A DNA stretch of 64,000 bases, taken from positions 62,001 through 126,000 of the forward strand of contig DASXUK010000053.1 of the NCBI GenBank assembly GCA_036504875.1. The letters are read 5' to 3'. Positions 63,375 to 64,000 of this stretch are shown piece by piece. Below the pieces are notes generated by a model. It worked only from the letters and a program-made list of their open reading frames with translations. It had not been told where the DNA came from and did no database searches. The stretch is from JACPFJ01 sp036504875. GTDB lineage: Bacteria; Desulfobacterota; Desulfuromonadia; Geobacterales; Pseudopelobacteraceae. The position numbers and the translations under genes were made by a program. The stretch's first letter is position 1. Every line of letters starts with the position of its first letter.

Positions 63375-64000
63375 ATGCTCGATCTCCTGAAAGCCCTGGC
63401 TGACCCATGCCGCCTCCGTTTGGTGGCGGTGCTGCTGCGCGGTGAATTTACGGTGCAGGAGCTGACCCGTATCCTGGCCATGGGGCAATCGCGTATCTCC
63501 CGGCACCTGAAAATCCTGACCGAGGCCGGGGTGCTCTCCGTCAAGCGTCAGGGTACCTGGAGCTATTACCGTGCCGGTTGTAGCTCAGCTTGTTTTACCT
63601 TACTACGCCCCGCTCTTGAGCAGGGGCTCGAAGATTTGCCGGAGCGTAACCAGGATCTGGCAGCAGTGGCATCGGTGCTGGAAATGCGGCGCCGCCGCAG
63701 CCAGGAGTTCTTTGACCAGCATGCCCGTCAATGGGACGACCTGGCGCGTACTCTGTTGCAGATGCCTGACTATCAGGAGCGGCTGTTGGCCTTAATACCT
63801 GAAGCACAGACCATGGTCGAGATCGGTGTGGGTACCGGTGGTTTATTGCCGGCTTTGGCGGCCAAGGCGGGCATGGTAATCGGGGTCGATCATTCGCCGG
63901 CCATGCTGGAAGAAGCGCGGCGACGACTGGCACAGACCGGTCAGCGCGGCATCGAACTTCGCCTGGGAGAGATGACCCACTTGCCGCTATCTGACTCAAG
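63375..64000 (+). CDS. ArsR-family regulator fused to a SAM methyltransferase domain, 3' end beyond window
   Basis: 208 residues are visible. Residues 1-80 are an ArsR winged helix: LLKALADPCRLRLVAVLLRGEFTVQELTRILAMGQSRISRHLKILTEAGVLSVKRQGTWSYY. There is no metal-binding CXC in the recognition helix, so it is unlikely to sense arsenite. After a linker with a basic run (MRRRRSQEFF) comes a class I methyltransferase domain: MVEIGVGTGGLLPALAAK (motif I) and VIGVDHSPAMLEEARRRL. Fusions of this kind in related bacteria are linked to control of methionine and S-adenosylhomocysteine recycling genes; those would lie beyond the window. Probably autoregulated through the dyad at 63334. Confidence 0.88.
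   Translation, partial: MLDLLKALADPCRLRLVAVLLRGEFTVQELTRILAMGQSRISRHLKILTEAGVLSVKRQGTWSYYRAGCSSACFTLLRPALEQGLEDLPERNQDLAAVASVLEMRRRRSQEFFDQHARQWDDLARTLLQMPDYQERLLALIPEAQTMVEIGVGTGGLLPALAAKAGMVIGVDHSPAMLEEARRRLAQTGQRGIELRLGEMTHLPLSDS

Overview
The window looks like chromosomal DNA of a Geobacter-type bacterium (Desulfuromonadota/Geobacterales). The grounds are exported cytochromes with tens of CXXCH haem motifs, mixed CX4CH/CXXCH cytochrome architecture, very large FnIII/LamG surface proteins, an ArsR-methyltransferase fusion, and a DcuA/B-type C4-dicarboxylate carrier with a sigma-54 promoter. This is inferred from gene content; no 16S or other taxonomic marker is present.

Layout. (1) 1-27374, minus strand: a giant multihaem cytochrome (about 32 haem motifs), then a 7277-residue mosaic surface protein (beta-propeller repeats, FnIII, LamG, DUF2341, a carbohydrate-binding-like fold), then a two-domain carboxypeptidase-regulatory-like protein cut by the window edge. 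(2) 27735-38230, plus strand: an exported operon of an MBL-fold hydrolase, a Tat-exported sulfatase-like enzyme, two paralogous sulfatase-like proteins, a small secreted protein, an octahaem cytochrome related to the C-terminal third of the giant one and carrying a 24-residue tandem repeat, and two SUMF1 (FGE-like) proteins. A third SUMF1 protein and an exported methyltransferase face it on the minus strand. (3) 40193-44690: more carboxypeptidase-regulatory-like proteins, a beta-helix protein, an OpuAC-like binding protein, and a 20-residue micropeptide gene with a good ribosome-binding site and its own terminator. (4) 44863-48310: a zone of decay and housekeeping genes: a fossil FnIII gene tail, sixA, a fossil EAL domain, phoB, a fossil pstB, phoU and tRNA-Pro. 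(5) 48515-59455: a glycosyltransferase, nadA, a histidine kinase/sigma-54 regulator pair, hipBA, a C4-dicarboxylate carrier, a fossil nadA tail, a truncated type IIG restriction-modification gene and an AlbA/ATPase protein. (6) 59665-64000: an MlaE-like permease, a WP-repeat protein, nitronate monooxygenase, and an ArsR-methyltransferase cut by the edge.

How the genes may work together. Regions 1-3 look like one large extracellular/periplasmic programme: electron-carrying cytochromes, a giant adhesin- or matrix-like protein and exported ester-hydrolase-like enzymes. Simple annotation would call these genes sulfatases with their formylglycine-generating activators, but the sequence argues against it. 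The sulfatase-like proteins have Thr where the formylglycine Cys/Ser should be, and none of the three SUMF1 proteins has the catalytic Cys pair. In region 5 a sigma-54-type promoter and three copies of a dyad lie upstream of the carrier gene, and a sigma-54 activator with its sensor kinase lies a few genes away, which suggests a transport/sensing regulon.

The observations I find most worth following are the micropeptide at 43762-43824, the dyad/sigma-54 arrangement at 55661-55860, the de-catalysed sulfatase/FGE-like cluster, the modules nested inside other domains of the giant protein, and four gene fossils (pstB, EAL, FnIII tail, nadA tail). All functional statements rest on reading motifs by eye; no database search was run.
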